Assembly (NCBI GenBank): GCA_026195255.1
Contig: JAPHSS010000002.1
Coordinates: 164,843-228,842, forward strand
From: Gammaproteobacteria bacterium
GTDB lineage: Bacteria > Pseudomonadota > Gammaproteobacteria > SZUA-229
Direction: 5' to 3'
Length of the DNA: 64,000 bases
The notes under the pieces were generated by a model. It worked only from the letters and a program-made list of their open reading frames with translations. It searched no databases and was not told the DNA's origin. Both the position numbers and the translations under genes were made by a program. Positions within the stretch are counted from its first letter, which is position 1; every line of letters starts with the position of its first letter. Shown here piece after piece: positions 10,179-19,696 of this stretch.

Positions 10179-10207
10179 TCACTGCCTGGTATAATTGAGA
10201 ACACTCA

Positions 10208-10495
10208 TTACTCTTCGTAACGTTCATCTTTGTTAAAATTTTCGGTGATGTATTCAACTGCTTTATCAACTTTTTCCTTAACATCATCCATCATTTGAAC
10301 TCTTTCTGCAGATTCCAGATAAAAAGCCATATCAATCTCATGTCGCATATAGCGGGATGGTAGTTTTGATAATGCATAACATGCCACATCAAGAAAGAAA
10401 TCTGCTGATTGCTCAGTGTGGTTGGGTATTATTTCAGCCTGTAGGTAGTCAATAACCAGGTGCTCGTAAAAATTATGAATGCTGGTGAAGTCCAT
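10208..10495 (-). CDS. ComFB-family protein
   Basis: A 95-residue cytoplasmic protein resembling the late-competence ComFB family (PF10719): an N-terminal IHNFYEHLV helix, then DVACYALSKLPSRYMRH, which matches the family core pattern of D-V-A-x-x-A-L-x-x-L-P-x-x-Y-x-x-H. ComFB-domain proteins have been reported to bind cyclic di-nucleotides, so this may be a c-di-GMP effector, but the present sequence does not show that. Single gene, convergent with clpB and upstream (in its own direction) of nothing obviously linked. Confidence 0.75.
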   Translation of the reverse strand: MDFTSIHNFYEHLVIDYLQAEIIPNHTEQSADFFLDVACYALSKLPSRYMRHEIDMAFYLESAERVQMMDDVKEKVDKAVEYITENFNKDERYEE

Positions 10496-10559
10496 GAAAA
10501 TTACTCAAAATTAATATGTTAACGATTGTTTTAGTATAGATCATCGCAGCAAAATTGTG

Positions 10560-11090
10560 TTAATAGTCGTTCGCATTATCACCCGAATCCAGTTCAACCA
10601 CCTCTCGAATATATTTAAAAATTTGCCGAAAGGCTACAGGCGGTTTATTGGTTTTCTTTTCTTTATTAATGTTTCTTACTAGTTGCCTGAGGTGACTACG
10701 ATCAGCCTGAGGGTGTTCTTCTATAAAGGCATTAATAGCCTTGTCACCATTTTCAATAATGGCATCTCGCCATTTTTCCATACGTTTAAAATCAGCATTA
10801 TAAATATCGTGTTTATGTAATACACGTTCTAACTGGCTTGCTAGAGTCTCATCTCCCAGGCCACGCATGATTTTCGCAATAAAGTGTTTCTGTCGTTTAA
10901 GCGCGCTATTGGATTTTATACGTTGCGCCTCTTCAATTGCGCTACGTAACTCATCGTCCATATTAATCTGATCAAGTTCTTCTTTGTTGAGTGCGATCAG
11001 TTTTTCACCGAGTTGCAAAACATCATCACATTCTTTCTTTCGTTGGGTTTTGCTAACCCAGTCGTCGTCTTCCTGGTTTATATCAGTCAT
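10560..11090 (-). CDS. darP: Ribosome-associated protein DarP (YjgA, DUF615)
   Basis: A 176-residue member of the YjgA/DarP family, which binds late 50S assembly intermediates and helps maturation. Family signs are the highly charged helical make-up, the central RQKHFIAKIMRGLGDE segment and the C-terminal LRQLVRNINKEKK segment. No signal peptide. It lies 12 bases downstream of the DUF3108 gene on the same strand, so it may be the last gene of the purM-purN-DUF3108 transcript. Confidence 0.88.
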   Translation of the reverse strand: MTDINQEDDDWVSKTQRKKECDDVLQLGEKLIALNKEELDQINMDDELRSAIEEAQRIKSNSALKRQKHFIAKIMRGLGDETLASQLERVLHKHDIYNADFKRMEKWRDAIIENGDKAINAFIEEHPQADRSHLRQLVRNINKEKKTNKPPVAFRQIFKYIREVVELDSGDNANDY

Positions 11091-11102
11091 CTTGGATTCT
11101 GT

Positions 11103-11903
11103 TTAAATTAGGTTAAAGTGGGTGATTAACATACGTGCACTTAAGTCATTATCTTTATATTGTTCAATTTTTAAAGGCAGATAATAGTGGTTTTTTGATA
11201 ACCAGACATATGACATACGTCGTCCGCCTTCTTTGATTATCTTAAATTTTAATACCGGCACCTTCTGGTTTTCAAATTCTATATCTTCGGTGTCTTCTAG
11301 AGTATAGGTGTATTTGCGTATATGTCCCTTGTCCGTAATATAAAAGCTATTGCTGGTTATAACCGGGTTTTGTTGTAAGTCATTACTCATTAACAGGGGT
11401 ATAAGCTGTCGGCTCCAGACTAAATGTTCGGTTTGCAGTTTATAAGGTTTGAATTTATAAGAGCCATTAATCAGCGTTTTACCGTTTACTGAGTGGTCGA
11501 ATAAAATTTGCTGGTTTTTCTTATGTTTTTTTTCCTGAGTATAAAGATAACTTTGCTGTTCAGGTTGTGTTAAATCAGACGTTTCAGGCCAGTTTAAAAT
11601 ACTGATTTCAGTCGGATTAGCTTTTAAAAAAAAAGCTGCGAATCCTTTCGCGGTTGCCACCGATGAGTAACTAATAACACCTTTCTCATAGAGCAGTTTA
11701 TTTTTCAAATTTCCCACGTAACTGCCATATTTTTCAATGCGGTATGTACTCTGGTGATTAGCGGGTAGTTTAAAGCTGGAATCAGATGCGGCCTGTACGT
11801 TAGTGAATAAAACAGGCAAAGCACTTAGTGTTAAAGCAAATAACAGCAGGAAACAGGCTTTTGTGCGGTAAACAGTTAATTGACGAGCTGGTTGTTGATC
11901 CAT
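11103..11903 (-). CDS. DUF3108 family exported protein
   Basis: A 266-residue protein with an N-terminal hydrophobic signal segment (about residues 16-38, ending near VQAAS) and a beta-rich body of the DUF3108 type (for example YEKGVISYSS and RRMSYVWLSKNHYYLPLKIE). The function of the family is unknown; a periplasmic or envelope location is inferred from the signal. The start at 11903 overlaps the end of purN by 28 bases. Some later start is possible, but the overlap and the purN-DUF3108 pairing support co-translation. Confidence 0.78.
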   Translation of the reverse strand: MDQQPARQLTVYRTKACFLLLFALTLSALPVLFTNVQAASDSSFKLPANHQSTYRIEKYGSYVGNLKNKLLYEKGVISYSSVATAKGFAAFFLKANPTEISILNWPETSDLTQPEQQSYLYTQEKKHKKNQQILFDHSVNGKTLINGSYKFKPYKLQTEHLVWSRQLIPLLMSNDLQQNPVITSNSFYITDKGHIRKYTYTLEDTEDIEFENQKVPVLKFKIIKEGGRRMSYVWLSKNHYYLPLKIEQYKDNDLSARMLITHFNLI

Positions 11904-12541
11904 TTGGCCGGGGTTTCCAGTAGTTGTTTATCCAGTACAGGCTGTTGATTTATGACTTTGAGTCGCCCCTGTGCCACCCACTCTATAACCATTGGGTAAA
12001 TGATATGTTCCTGTTGATGAATGCGTTGTTGTAGTGATTCAGCTGTATCAGTTTCTTCTACATCAATGACTGCCTGTAAGACCAATGGGCCGCCATCGAG
12101 TTCATTATTCACATAATGCACACTTACACCATGTTGTTTTACACCGGCATCAAGTGCGCGTTGGTGGGTGTTAAGGCCGGTGAATTCTGGTAGCAGAGAC
12201 GGGTGTATGTTTAACAGCCGGCCAGCGTAATGTTTTACAAACTCATCAGTCAGTATGCGCATAAAACCCGCTAGTATGACCAGGTCAGGCTTGTGACGAT
12301 CTATTTCCTGAATGAGTTGCTGGTCAAATGCTTCACGGCTTGTAAATTGTTTGTGATCGAGGGTTAGTGCAGGTATTTTAACAGCCTGTGCACGTGTTAA
12401 TCCTTTAACCCCCGGGCGGTTACTTATAACTGCTTTTATATTGGCATGTAACTTACCTGCTGTAATTGCGTCAATAATGGCCTGTAAATTTGTGCCATTA
12501 CCAGAAATCAGCACAACAATATCGATATTGGGGGTACTCAT
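11876..12541 (-). CDS. purN: Phosphoribosylglycinamide formyltransferase
   Basis: Transfers formyl from 10-formyltetrahydrofolate to GAR, the third step of purine synthesis. The 221-residue protein shows the substrate loop SGNGTNLQAI near the N-terminus, the HPSLLPEF catalytic motif with the preceding Asn in the ILN/LNIHPS region, and the downstream GVSVHYV and LDGGPLV segments that hold the catalytic His and Asp. It is 11 bases downstream of purM, the usual order. The start at 12541 gives the standard N-terminus. Confidence 0.95.
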   Translation of the reverse strand: MSTPNIDIVVLISGNGTNLQAIIDAITAGKLHANIKAVISNRPGVKGLTRAQAVKIPALTLDHKQFTSREAFDQQLIQEIDRHKPDLVILAGFMRILTDEFVKHYAGRLLNIHPSLLPEFTGLNTHQRALDAGVKQHGVSVHYVNNELDGGPLVLQAVIDVEETDTAESLQQRIHQQEHIIYPMVIEWVAQGRLKVINQQPVLDKQLLETPAKWINNQLVN

Positions 12542-12552
12542 TAAAAACAGGC

Positions 12553-13611
12553 TTAATCAATTATAACGTCAGGTGCACCGTTTGAGCTGGTGATTTTTCC
12601 CAGTTTAAATGCGGCTTCGCCAGCACTGTTAAGTACATCAATAGCAGTATCTGCATCTTCTTCATTTACAACGAGTACCATGCCTATTCCACAGTTAAAG
12701 GTGCGATACATTTCCAGATCTTCAATATTGCCCTGCTGCTGTAACCATTTAAATACAGCAGGTAATTCCCAGCTATTTACATCAATTTGTGCACGGGTAT
12801 TTTCTGGCATAACACGGGGCAGGTTTTCTGTTAAACCACCACCTGTGATATGAGACATGGCATTAATATCAATTTGTTCAAGTAATGCATGGATGCTTTT
12901 AACATAAATGCGTGTAGGGGCTAACAGGGCCTCCCCTAGAGATTGATTGCCGCAGGCTTCGCTTAAGTCTGCGTTGCTCACTTCCAGGACTTTACGAATA
13001 AGTGAATAACCATTTGAGTGTGGGCCTGATGAGGCGATGCCGATTAACACATTGCCGGCTTCTACTTTGCTGCTATCTATAATTTTGTCTTTTTCAACAA
13101 TGCCTACGCAGAATCCGGCCAGGTCATAATCACCTTCACTGTACATGCCCGGCATTTCTGCGGTTTCACCACCGGTTAATGCGCAGCCAGACTGGATGCA
13201 GCCTTCAGCAATTCCTTTTATGACATCTGTGGCTACCGCAGTATCAAGCTTGCCGGTTGCGTAGTAATCAAGAAAATAAAGAGGTTCAGCACCTAAAACC
13301 AGTATGTCGTTAACACACATAGCCACCAGGTCAATGCCGATGGTGTCATGTTTGTTCATTTGCAGTGCTAGTTTCAGTTTTGTGCCTACACCATCGGTAC
13401 CAGATACCAGCACGGGTTTCTGATAACGGTCGAGAGGAATTTCGAATAAGGCGCCAAAGCCACCCAGCCCGCCTATAACTTCCGGGCGCATGGTTTTTTT
13501 GACATGGGGCTTTATTTGTTCAACCAGATCTGCACCTGCGTCTATATCGACACCGGCATCACGGTAATTAAGGGATTGATTAGTTGATTTTTGTGAATCT
13601 GTTTGAGACAT
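12553..13611 (-). CDS. purM: Phosphoribosylformylglycinamidine cyclo-ligase (AIR synthetase)
   Basis: Closes the imidazole ring to give AIR in purine synthesis, using ATP. The 352-residue length and motifs fit Pur[15 protein letters not shown] near the start, [13 protein letters not shown], the [13 protein letters not shown] nucleotide loop and [14 protein letters not shown]. First gene of a minus-strand purM-purN-DUF3108(-darP) run and divergent from a DUF2066 gene. No PurR-type operator was recognised in the short intergenic gap. Confidence 0.96.
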   Translation of the reverse strand: MSQTDSQKSTNQSLNYRDAGVDIDAGADLVEQIKPHVKKTMRPEVIGGLGGFGALFEIPLDRYQKPVLVSGTDGVGTKLKLALQMNKHDTIGIDLVAMCVNDILVLGAEPLYFLDYYATGKLDTAVATDVIKGIAEGCIQSGCALTGGETAEMPGMYSEGDYDLAGFCVGIVEKDKIIDSSKVEAGNVLIGIASSGPHSNGYSLIRKVLEVSNADLSEACGNQSLGEALLAPTRIYVKSIHALLEQIDINAMSHITGGGLTENLPRVMPENTRAQIDVNSWELPAVFKWLQQQGNIEDLEMYRTFNCGIGMVLVVNEEDADTAIDVLNSAGEAAFKLGKITSSNGAPDVIID

Positions 13612-13678
13612 TGCGAACCTGGTAAACCATGACGATTAAAAGATGTGGTATTGTACATCTTCCTGGCAATGGTCACGA

Positions 13679-14911
13679 ATGAAAATGAACCGTAAAACAA
13701 TATTTTTTAGTATTTTTATCATCTTTATGCTGTCTGCAAATGTGCAGGCATACACTATTAAGCATATCTACGAAGTTAATTTGCCTGTTATCAGTCAGGA
13801 AAAGCAAATTCGGGGGGCTGCTTTTGAGCAGGGCTTAATCGAAGTTTCTGTACGCATATCCGGTAACAGTCTGGCTCCCACACAGATTGATTTGAAAAAA
13901 GCCACACGTATGGTGCGTCAATATCGTTATAAAGCGATGACCGAGCCTGAAATAGAGTCGTATATGAAGAAAACCGGTGCTTTGATCGCGCCCAGGTTTA
14001 AATTGTGGATGCAGTTCGATGGTGCAAAGGTTAAACAGTTGTTACGTGATAATGGTTTGCCAATATGGGGTTATCAACGGCCAAATGTATTAGTCTGGTT
14101 AGCCGTTAAAGACGGCCGAAATCGGTATTTGCTTAAAAATTCAGATGTATCGCAAATTAAAGATGCGGTGACAAATGAGGCCAAACAACGTGGTCTGCCC
14201 GTTATCTGGCCAGAATATGATAGACAGGATGAACAGGTTGTTAAGTTCATTGATATCTGGGGCGAGTTCTGGGAGCCAATTAAGCAGGCAAGTAAACGTT
14301 ATCCTGTTGATGCTATTGTGCTAGGGCGTATGAACTGGTCAAACGGTAGCTGGACCGTTAACTGGTCATTATTGATGGAAGATCAGACCCAGAGCTGGAA
14401 ACTATCCGCTTTAGACCTGGATGTGCTCATGAGTAGTGGGGTCGGTGTTGCTACTGATCATATATCCAGTCGCTTTGCGGTATTTTCAGATAGTGCAAAT
14501 GATGGTGAGTTATTACTGAGAGTGAGTGATTTAGATAGTGTGAGTCGTTATGCAAAAGCCTCGCATTACTTATCGTCACTCGCACCGGTAAAAAATGTTT
14601 ATGCTACCGAGGTGGGGCGGTCACAGGTTGATTTCCATATTGAATTGAGTGGAGATGAAAGTGATTTAAAACGAATTATCGCATTGGGTAAAGTACTGGT
14701 ACCAGATAATCGACCAGACATTCAACCAGAAAATCAAACAGATATAACAGATACTGCCGCTTCTGAATCAGCAGAGCTTTCGCCTGAAAATCAGCCTGAG
14801 TCTACACAACAGACAACAGATGAAACACAAAATGAACCGTTGGGTGAGAAAACCAATAGTTTGTTACCCGTTGTTTTACCAAAAATTTTAAAATACAGGC
14901 TTAATGGATGA
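13679..14911 (+). CDS. DUF2066 domain exported protein
   Basis: The frame opens at 13643, but the ATG at 13679 (or 13685) begins a clean signal peptide (IFFSIFIIFMLSANVQAY), so the gene is called there. The rest (about 390 residues) fits the DUF2066 family often found between purM and a permease gene in Gammaproteobacteria. The C-terminal 60 residues are a low-complexity Glu/Gln/Thr-rich linker. Its last four bases overlap the start of the next gene (ATGA), so the two are translationally coupled. Function unknown; periplasmic by prediction. Confidence 0.75.
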   Translation: MKMNRKTIFFSIFIIFMLSANVQAYTIKHIYEVNLPVISQEKQIRGAAFEQGLIEVSVRISGNSLAPTQIDLKKATRMVRQYRYKAMTEPEIESYMKKTGALIAPRFKLWMQFDGAKVKQLLRDNGLPIWGYQRPNVLVWLAVKDGRNRYLLKNSDVSQIKDAVTNEAKQRGLPVIWPEYDRQDEQVVKFIDIWGEFWEPIKQASKRYPVDAIVLGRMNWSNGSWTVNWSLLMEDQTQSWKLSALDLDVLMSSGVGVATDHISSRFAVFSDSANDGELLLRVSDLDSVSRYAKASHYLSSLAPVKNVYATEVGRSQVDFHIELSGDESDLKRIIALGKVLVPDNRPDIQPENQTDITDTAASESAELSPENQPESTQQTTDETQNEPLGEKTNSLLPVVLPKILKYRLNG

Positions 14912-15996
14912 ATCAAATATCGGACTCTCAAAAATGGATGATATTACTGGTAATTTCCATCAGCGGTTATGTTCTGTATTTATTGTCGCCAGTATTAATG
15001 CCTTTTTTTGCAGCGGCATTACTGGCTTATCTGGGAGATCCAATTGCAGATCGCCTGGAAATGAAATTTCAACCCAGGTTTTCAAAAAAAATATCGCGTA
15101 GCATTGCCGTTACTATTGTATTTATTACCCTGTTTGTAATGTTAACAATTATGGCTTTCCTGATTTTGCCATTATTAGGGCAGCAGGTCGGTTATTTGAT
15201 TTCAAATATGCCAGCTTATCTGGATCATATTCAAAATAATGTTTTACCAATAGCGACAAAATATATTTCCATAGACACATCAATATTTAATCTGCAATCA
15301 TTTAAAGAATTATTCTCGACTCATTATGTACAGGCAGGAGGGGTTGTTTCTCAAATAGTTTCTTCTATTGCATCTTCAGGTTTAGTATTAGCGGCATGGC
15401 TGGCTAATATGATATTAATACCTGTTGTTACCTTTTATTTGTTGCGAGACTGGGATGTGCTGATAACACATATAGATGAATTGTTGCCTAGAAAATATTT
15501 ACATGTAATTAGAAAACTTGCAAAAGAATCGGATGAGGTTTTATCAGCATTTTTACGGGGTCAGTTTGTCGTTATGCTGGCTTTAGGTGCTGTGTACTCA
15601 ACGGGTTTATGGTTTATAGATTTAAAGCTAGCTCTGTTAATAGGCATGCTGGCCGGGCTGGTCAGTTTTGTGCCTTATCTGGGGTTTATAGTAGGTATAG
15701 TGGTGGCCAGCATTGCTATGTTGTTGCAAACACATGATGTGATGCAGTTAATACCGGTTGTAATTGTTTTTAGTATCGGGCAAATGCTGGAAGGTATGTT
15801 GTTAACTCCTGTGCTGGTAGGAGATAAAATAGGCCTTCATCCAGTCGCTGTAATTTTTGCAGTTCTGGCGGGAGGTCAGTTATTTGGTTTTGTTGGTATT
15901 TTACTGGCTCTGCCAATTGCCGCCGTTTTGGTTGTTATGTTGCGCTATATCCGCCATGAATATAAGTCCAGTTCCGTTTTTAATGATGCGGCTTGA
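14908..15996 (+). CDS. AI-2E family transporter (PerM/TqsA type permease), copy 1
   Basis: A 362-residue inner membrane protein with about eight hydrophobic segments. It matches the AI-2E/PerM family through the LPLLGQQVGYLI region, the central IPVVTFYLLRDWD segment and the C-terminal FVPYLGFIVGIV and PVLVGDKIGLHPVAVIF segments. Substrates in the family vary (autoinducer-2 export in TqsA, Na+/H+ exchange in others) and cannot be assigned here. It overlaps the DUF2066 gene and is 25 bases before hda; the permease-hda pairing is common. A second family member lies at 34245. Confidence 0.87.
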   Translation: MNQISDSQKWMILLVISISGYVLYLLSPVLMPFFAAALLAYLGDPIADRLEMKFQPRFSKKISRSIAVTIVFITLFVMLTIMAFLILPLLGQQVGYLISNMPAYLDHIQNNVLPIATKYISIDTSIFNLQSFKELFSTHYVQAGGVVSQIVSSIASSGLVLAAWLANMILIPVVTFYLLRDWDVLITHIDELLPRKYLHVIRKLAKESDEVLSAFLRGQFVVMLALGAVYSTGLWFIDLKLALLIGMLAGLVSFVPYLGFIVGIVVASIAMLLQTHDVMQLIPVVIVFSIGQMLEGMLLTPVLVGDKIGLHPVAVIFAVLAGGQLFGFVGILLALPIAAVLVVMLRYIRHEYKSSSVFNDAA

Positions 15997-16021
15997 AAAA
16001 TAATCTAATTTTTAATTAATC

Positions 16022-16726
16022 ATGTTTACTCAGTTAACTTTAGACTTAGCACTAAAAGATAGTTTTACCTTTGATAATTTTGTTATGGGAGGTGACCAGC
16101 TGTTGCTGGACCTTTTAAAAAGCAAAACAGATGATATTGAAAAACAGGTGTATATATGGGGAGCTCATAATACGGGTAAGACTCATTTGTTACAGGCCAT
16201 CTGTCAGTTTCATGCAGATAGAAATAAAAAACTCAGTTATTTGCCTTTGCATCAATTAATTGAGTACTCCCCCGAGGTGTTTCAGGGGCAGGAAGAAATG
16301 GATATTTGCTGTATCGATGATATACAGCTACTACACAATAAACCGCAATGGCAGGAGGCATTATTTGATTTAATAAACCGCTTTAGAGAAAATAATGCAA
16401 AAGGAAATAATGTTCGGTTGTTTCTGGCTGCAGATCAGCCACCGGCTGAAATTAATATAGATCTTAAAGATTTAATTTCACGATTACAATGGGGGCCCGT
16501 TTTCAGGTTGAGTTCATTAAGTGATTTAGAAAAGTCTCAGGCATTACAGCAACGGGCACTTTGTCGAGGTTTTGAGCTGGCAGATAATGTAGCGAAATAT
16601 TTACTTAATAACTGTAATCGAGATATGGCCGATCTTTTTGCTGTGCTGGATGCTCTGGATAAAGCGCAATTACAGCAGCATCGACGACTGACTATTCCAT
16701 TTGTTAAGTCTGTATTGGGTGACTGA
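16022..16726 (+). CDS. hda: DnaA regulatory inactivator Hda
   Basis: DnaA-like AAA+ protein that, with the DNA-loaded sliding clamp, stimulates ATP hydrolysis by DnaA and so prevents re-initiation of replication. The 234-residue product lacks a DNA-binding domain. It has a clamp-binding start (QLTLDLALKD), Walker A GAHNTGKTH and Walker B CIDDIQLL. The start at 16022 places the clamp motif at the very N-terminus as expected. The gene ends three bases from the end of the convergent DUF3530 gene. Confidence 0.93.
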   Translation: MFTQLTLDLALKDSFTFDNFVMGGDQLLLDLLKSKTDDIEKQVYIWGAHNTGKTHLLQAICQFHADRNKKLSYLPLHQLIEYSPEVFQGQEEMDICCIDDIQLLHNKPQWQEALFDLINRFRENNAKGNNVRLFLAADQPPAEINIDLKDLISRLQWGPVFRLSSLSDLEKSQALQQRALCRGFELADNVAKYLLNNCNRDMADLFAVLDALDKAQLQQHRRLTIPFVKSVLGD

Positions 16727-16729
16727 TCA

Positions 16730-17539
16730 TTACAGTGTATTAAGCCAGTCGGTGACTTCTTTTAATAATGCATCTCCGCGATCTGTGAAATAATGATCTG
16801 ACTTTGCAACAACCCGTTGTTGTGATTTTGAATTTCCGGCCTGTTTTATTCTGTTCAATCTACGCTTGGCATTTCTGTGTACCGCGGGGAAATCATTCTC
16901 TCCCCGAATATCTAACACAGGTATTTTAATATCTTCTAATGCAAATGGTTGTAACATTGGTTGGCCATAGTCAGTTGAACCCATGCCCACCCCGATGAAT
17001 GCACTTATTCCGGATGCAGGGTTTTTGTGTAACCAGTCAAAAGCCATGTGAACACCACAACTATGGGCAAGAATAATAATATTTTCAGCGCCTTTTTCTT
17101 TTAAAAATTTAACTGCGGATTCAATTCTGGGGTGGGACTGAGGCAGTATTTTCAAATAGTCGTAAAATGAGGATTGATTGCTTAATACAGGCATTTGAAT
17201 TGAAAGTGTGTTCCAGCCGTATTCAGGTAAACCAGTACGCAGCGGGTAGACCAGCTCAGGCCAGTTTGGGTGATATCCACGGCCATGAATAATAATGATG
17301 GAACCTTTTGCCGGCTGCTCATCAGACTCCATATAAATGGATAAAAATTCATTTGAGTCAGCTTTTAATAAAACGACTTCACCGTCCATTACATAATCGG
17401 CGACCTGGTCTCTCATGCGTTTTTCTTTGGCAATATCAGACGCGTAAGCGGGTAGAAAAAAGCCCGTTATGTAAAGCAGAAATAACGCTTGAATATATGT
17501 TTTATCGATATGCCTGATCATGACGCTAAGTTTAGACAA
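16730..17539 (-). CDS. DUF3530 family exported alpha/beta-hydrolase-like protein
   Basis: A 269-residue protein with a hydrophobic N-terminal signal (residues about 15-33, ending PAYAS). The fold looks like an alpha/beta hydrolase: IIIIHGRGYHP oxyanion region, a nucleophile elbow AHSCGVH (A-x-S-x-G instead of G-x-S-x-G), an acid in IRGENDFP and a late His in SDHYFTD. Matches the DUF3530 family; substrate unknown. Convergent with hda with only a three-base gap, so no room for a separate terminator. Confidence 0.8.
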   Translation of the reverse strand: MSKLSVMIRHIDKTYIQALFLLYITGFFLPAYASDIAKEKRMRDQVADYVMDGEVVLLKADSNEFLSIYMESDEQPAKGSIIIIHGRGYHPNWPELVYPLRTGLPEYGWNTLSIQMPVLSNQSSFYDYLKILPQSHPRIESAVKFLKEKGAENIIILAHSCGVHMAFDWLHKNPASGISAFIGVGMGSTDYGQPMLQPFALEDIKIPVLDIRGENDFPAVHRNAKRRLNRIKQAGNSKSQQRVVAKSDHYFTDRGDALLKEVTDWLNTL

Positions 17540-17641
17540 TATTGATGTGTTTTGCTTTGAAATTTTATAAATATATTATTAGAAGAGGCGTGCCATTCGA
17601 GTGTATGGGAGTGGATGGCGGGTGGCTAAATATCTGCTGCT

Positions 17642-18064
17642 TCAGGCAGTGGTCTGACTTTCAACCAGAGGAAATATTTTATTGCTTTCAAATTCAATGC
17701 GTTGCTGAATCTTATCTAACATGTCTAGTGAGTTACCACAAAAGGCTTGCTGATCATGGTCAACACCGGATGTTTTGCACCAGAGTTTTACATAACATGA
17801 AAATTCTTTTTTAATTTCTTTGGCGCTATCATGAAAGCGTTGGGCAATATCACTAATATCCGGGTTATGATTTTTGGCTAGCTCTGAATAGAGCGAGTTA
17901 TCTTCAAAAACCAGATGCATCCATACCTTTTCATTAAAACGTGAAACCAGGCCACACACAAATGGATTGTTGACCAGTTTCTCGTTGCTAATTAAAACAC
18001 GTAAAACTTCGATTAAATCAGAAATTTCCTGATTCTGCTTTTTGAGCTCGCTGAGGGAATACAT
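17642..18064 (-). CDS. Hemerythrin-like (HHE) domain protein with altered iron ligands
   Basis: A 140-residue all-helical cytoplasmic protein resembling HHE/hemerythrin domains: the HLVFED segment (His50, Glu54), RFHDSAKEI (His78) and the closing ESNKIFPLVE helix. The first-helix histidine usual in the family is absent (KKQNQEI), and the final helix has no obvious His. The iron site may therefore be reduced or different. Such proteins respond to oxygen or nitric oxide or repair iron centres. An FNR-type box 60 bases upstream supports redox control. Function otherwise unassigned. Confidence 0.68.
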   Translation of the reverse strand: MYSLSELKKQNQEISDLIEVLRVLISNEKLVNNPFVCGLVSRFNEKVWMHLVFEDNSLYSELAKNHNPDISDIAQRFHDSAKEIKKEFSCYVKLWCKTSGVDHDQQAFCGNSLDMLDKIQQRIEFESNKIFPLVESQTTA

Positions 18065-18123
18065 ATTAGTTCCAGTTGAATTAAGCGGGTATGCCTAGGT
18101 TAACGTGATGAAAAAAATAAAAA

Positions 18124-18137
18124 ATGATCTATATCAA
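18124..18137 (-). promoter_or_regulatory. FNR/DNR-type operator upstream of hemerythrin-like gene
   Basis: On the minus strand the site reads TTGAT-ATAG-ATCAT, nine of ten matches to the FNR-family consensus TTGAT-N4-ATCAA. It lies 60 bases before the start codon of the hemerythrin-like gene, a usual place for an activator site. A weaker relative (ATGAT-ATAG-GTCAC, 19576-19589) lies between arsC and the LysM gene. Confidence 0.55.
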
Positions 18138-18138
18138 A

Positions 18139-18528
18139 TCAATCTTCAGTATCTGAATTAGCAGGGTTTTGCGCATTATTTGCCATACCCTGATAACGTG
18201 TATACAACATAGTCCCTATAAAAAACAGAATACTTAACAAACTAAAAACAACACCAAAATTACGCGTGCTTTCATCTCCGGCGTACCAGACACCGATAAT
18301 AAAATAGAATAATGCCAGGTACATAGCCCATGCGTGAGTGTACACCCTGCCATGTAATATTCCCCGTAGAGGAAACATAAGTGGGCCTACCTGTACGAGT
18401 AGAGTAATTGACATGAATTTAGCGTCCAGTGGATTGACTAATATATGCCAGACAGGAATAAATGTAAGTAAGCCAAAATAGCCCACTAGTGTACTGAGTC
18501 TTGATAGTTTAATTTTATTCATTGACAT
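18139..18528 (-). CDS. DUF2069 inner membrane protein
   Basis: A 129-residue protein with four hydrophobic segments (about residues 12-30, 40-55, 66-82 and 90-108), matching the DUF2069 family; the segment FPLRGILHGR is typical. Its start directly follows the wrbA stop codon, so arsC, wrbA and DUF2069 form one operon, an arrangement recurrent in Pseudomonas and relatives. Function unknown. The alternative start at 18522 (Met3) would change only two residues. Confidence 0.8.
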   Translation of the reverse strand: MSMNKIKLSRLSTLVGYFGLLTFIPVWHILVNPLDAKFMSITLLVQVGPLMFPLRGILHGRVYTHAWAMYLALFYFIIGVWYAGDESTRNFGVVFSLLSILFFIGTMLYTRYQGMANNAQNPANSDTED

Positions 18529-19125
<597 letters not shown>

Positions 19126-19479
19126 TTATAAAATCTCAAGTATAGATTCAGTAGGTCTGCCTATAGCTGCTTTGCCATTGTTTATAACTATAGGTCGTTC
19201 GATAAGTTTTGGAAATTTAACCATCGCCTCAATTAGCTGGTCGCGACTAAGAGATTCGTCAGATAAGTTGTTTTCCTTATATTCCTGCTCATGGGTGCGC
19301 ATCAGTTGTCGAGGCTGACAATTCAGCATATTGAGTATGTCTTCAAGTTCCTGTTTAGTGGGTGGTGTTTTGAGGTATTCTACAACTTCAGGGTTTACTC
19401 CTTTCTCTGTAAGAAGTGTCATGGCCATACGAGATTTAGAGCACCGTGGATTATGGAATATTTTTATAGTTTCAGTCAT
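19126..19479 (-). CDS. arsC: Arsenate reductase, glutaredoxin-coupled ArsC family
   Basis: A 117-residue thioredoxin-fold protein with the catalytic motif HNPRCSKSR (Cys near residue 13) and the downstream segment KFPKLIERPIVI, which carries the usual Arg of ArsC. Reduces arsenate to arsenite with glutathione and glutaredoxin. No arsR or arsB is nearby, so a dedicated arsenic operon is not supported; the conserved arsC-wrbA-DUF2069 grouping suggests a housekeeping or redox role. Divergent from the LysM lipoprotein gene. Confidence 0.9.
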   Translation of the reverse strand: MTETIKIFHNPRCSKSRMAMTLLTEKGVNPEVVEYLKTPPTKQELEDILNMLNCQPRQLMRTHEQEYKENNLSDESLSRDQLIEAMVKFPKLIERPIVINNGKAAIGRPTESILEIL

Positions 19480-19626
19480 CTTTTAAAGACCCTGGTTATG
19501 CTTTATAGTTGGGGCAGGCAAGAATAACGTATTTACAGACGTACCACTAGGTGTCAGTAAGTATATGGTCTAAATATGATATAGGTCACACTCGTAAATT
19601 AAAGCTGACCTATTTGGGGGATTTGC

Positions 19627-19655
19627 TTGACACTTCATGGTGTCGTTGCTAATTT
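19627..19655 (+). promoter_or_regulatory. Sigma-70 promoter of the LysM lipoprotein gene
   Basis: TTGACA at 19627-19632 and TAATTT at 19650-19655 with a 17-base spacer, ending 41 bases before the start codon at 19697. The -35 box is a perfect consensus, suggesting strong constitutive expression. Confidence 0.7.
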
Positions 19656-19696
19656 CCCCTACTAACTATATAAAAAGTCTACCGGAGACGAACAAG

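Noticed and set aside
19126..19479. Arsenic resistance operon
   Set aside because: Only arsC is present; no arsR, arsB or acr3. The arsC-wrbA-DUF2069 group is a common non-arsenic arrangement.
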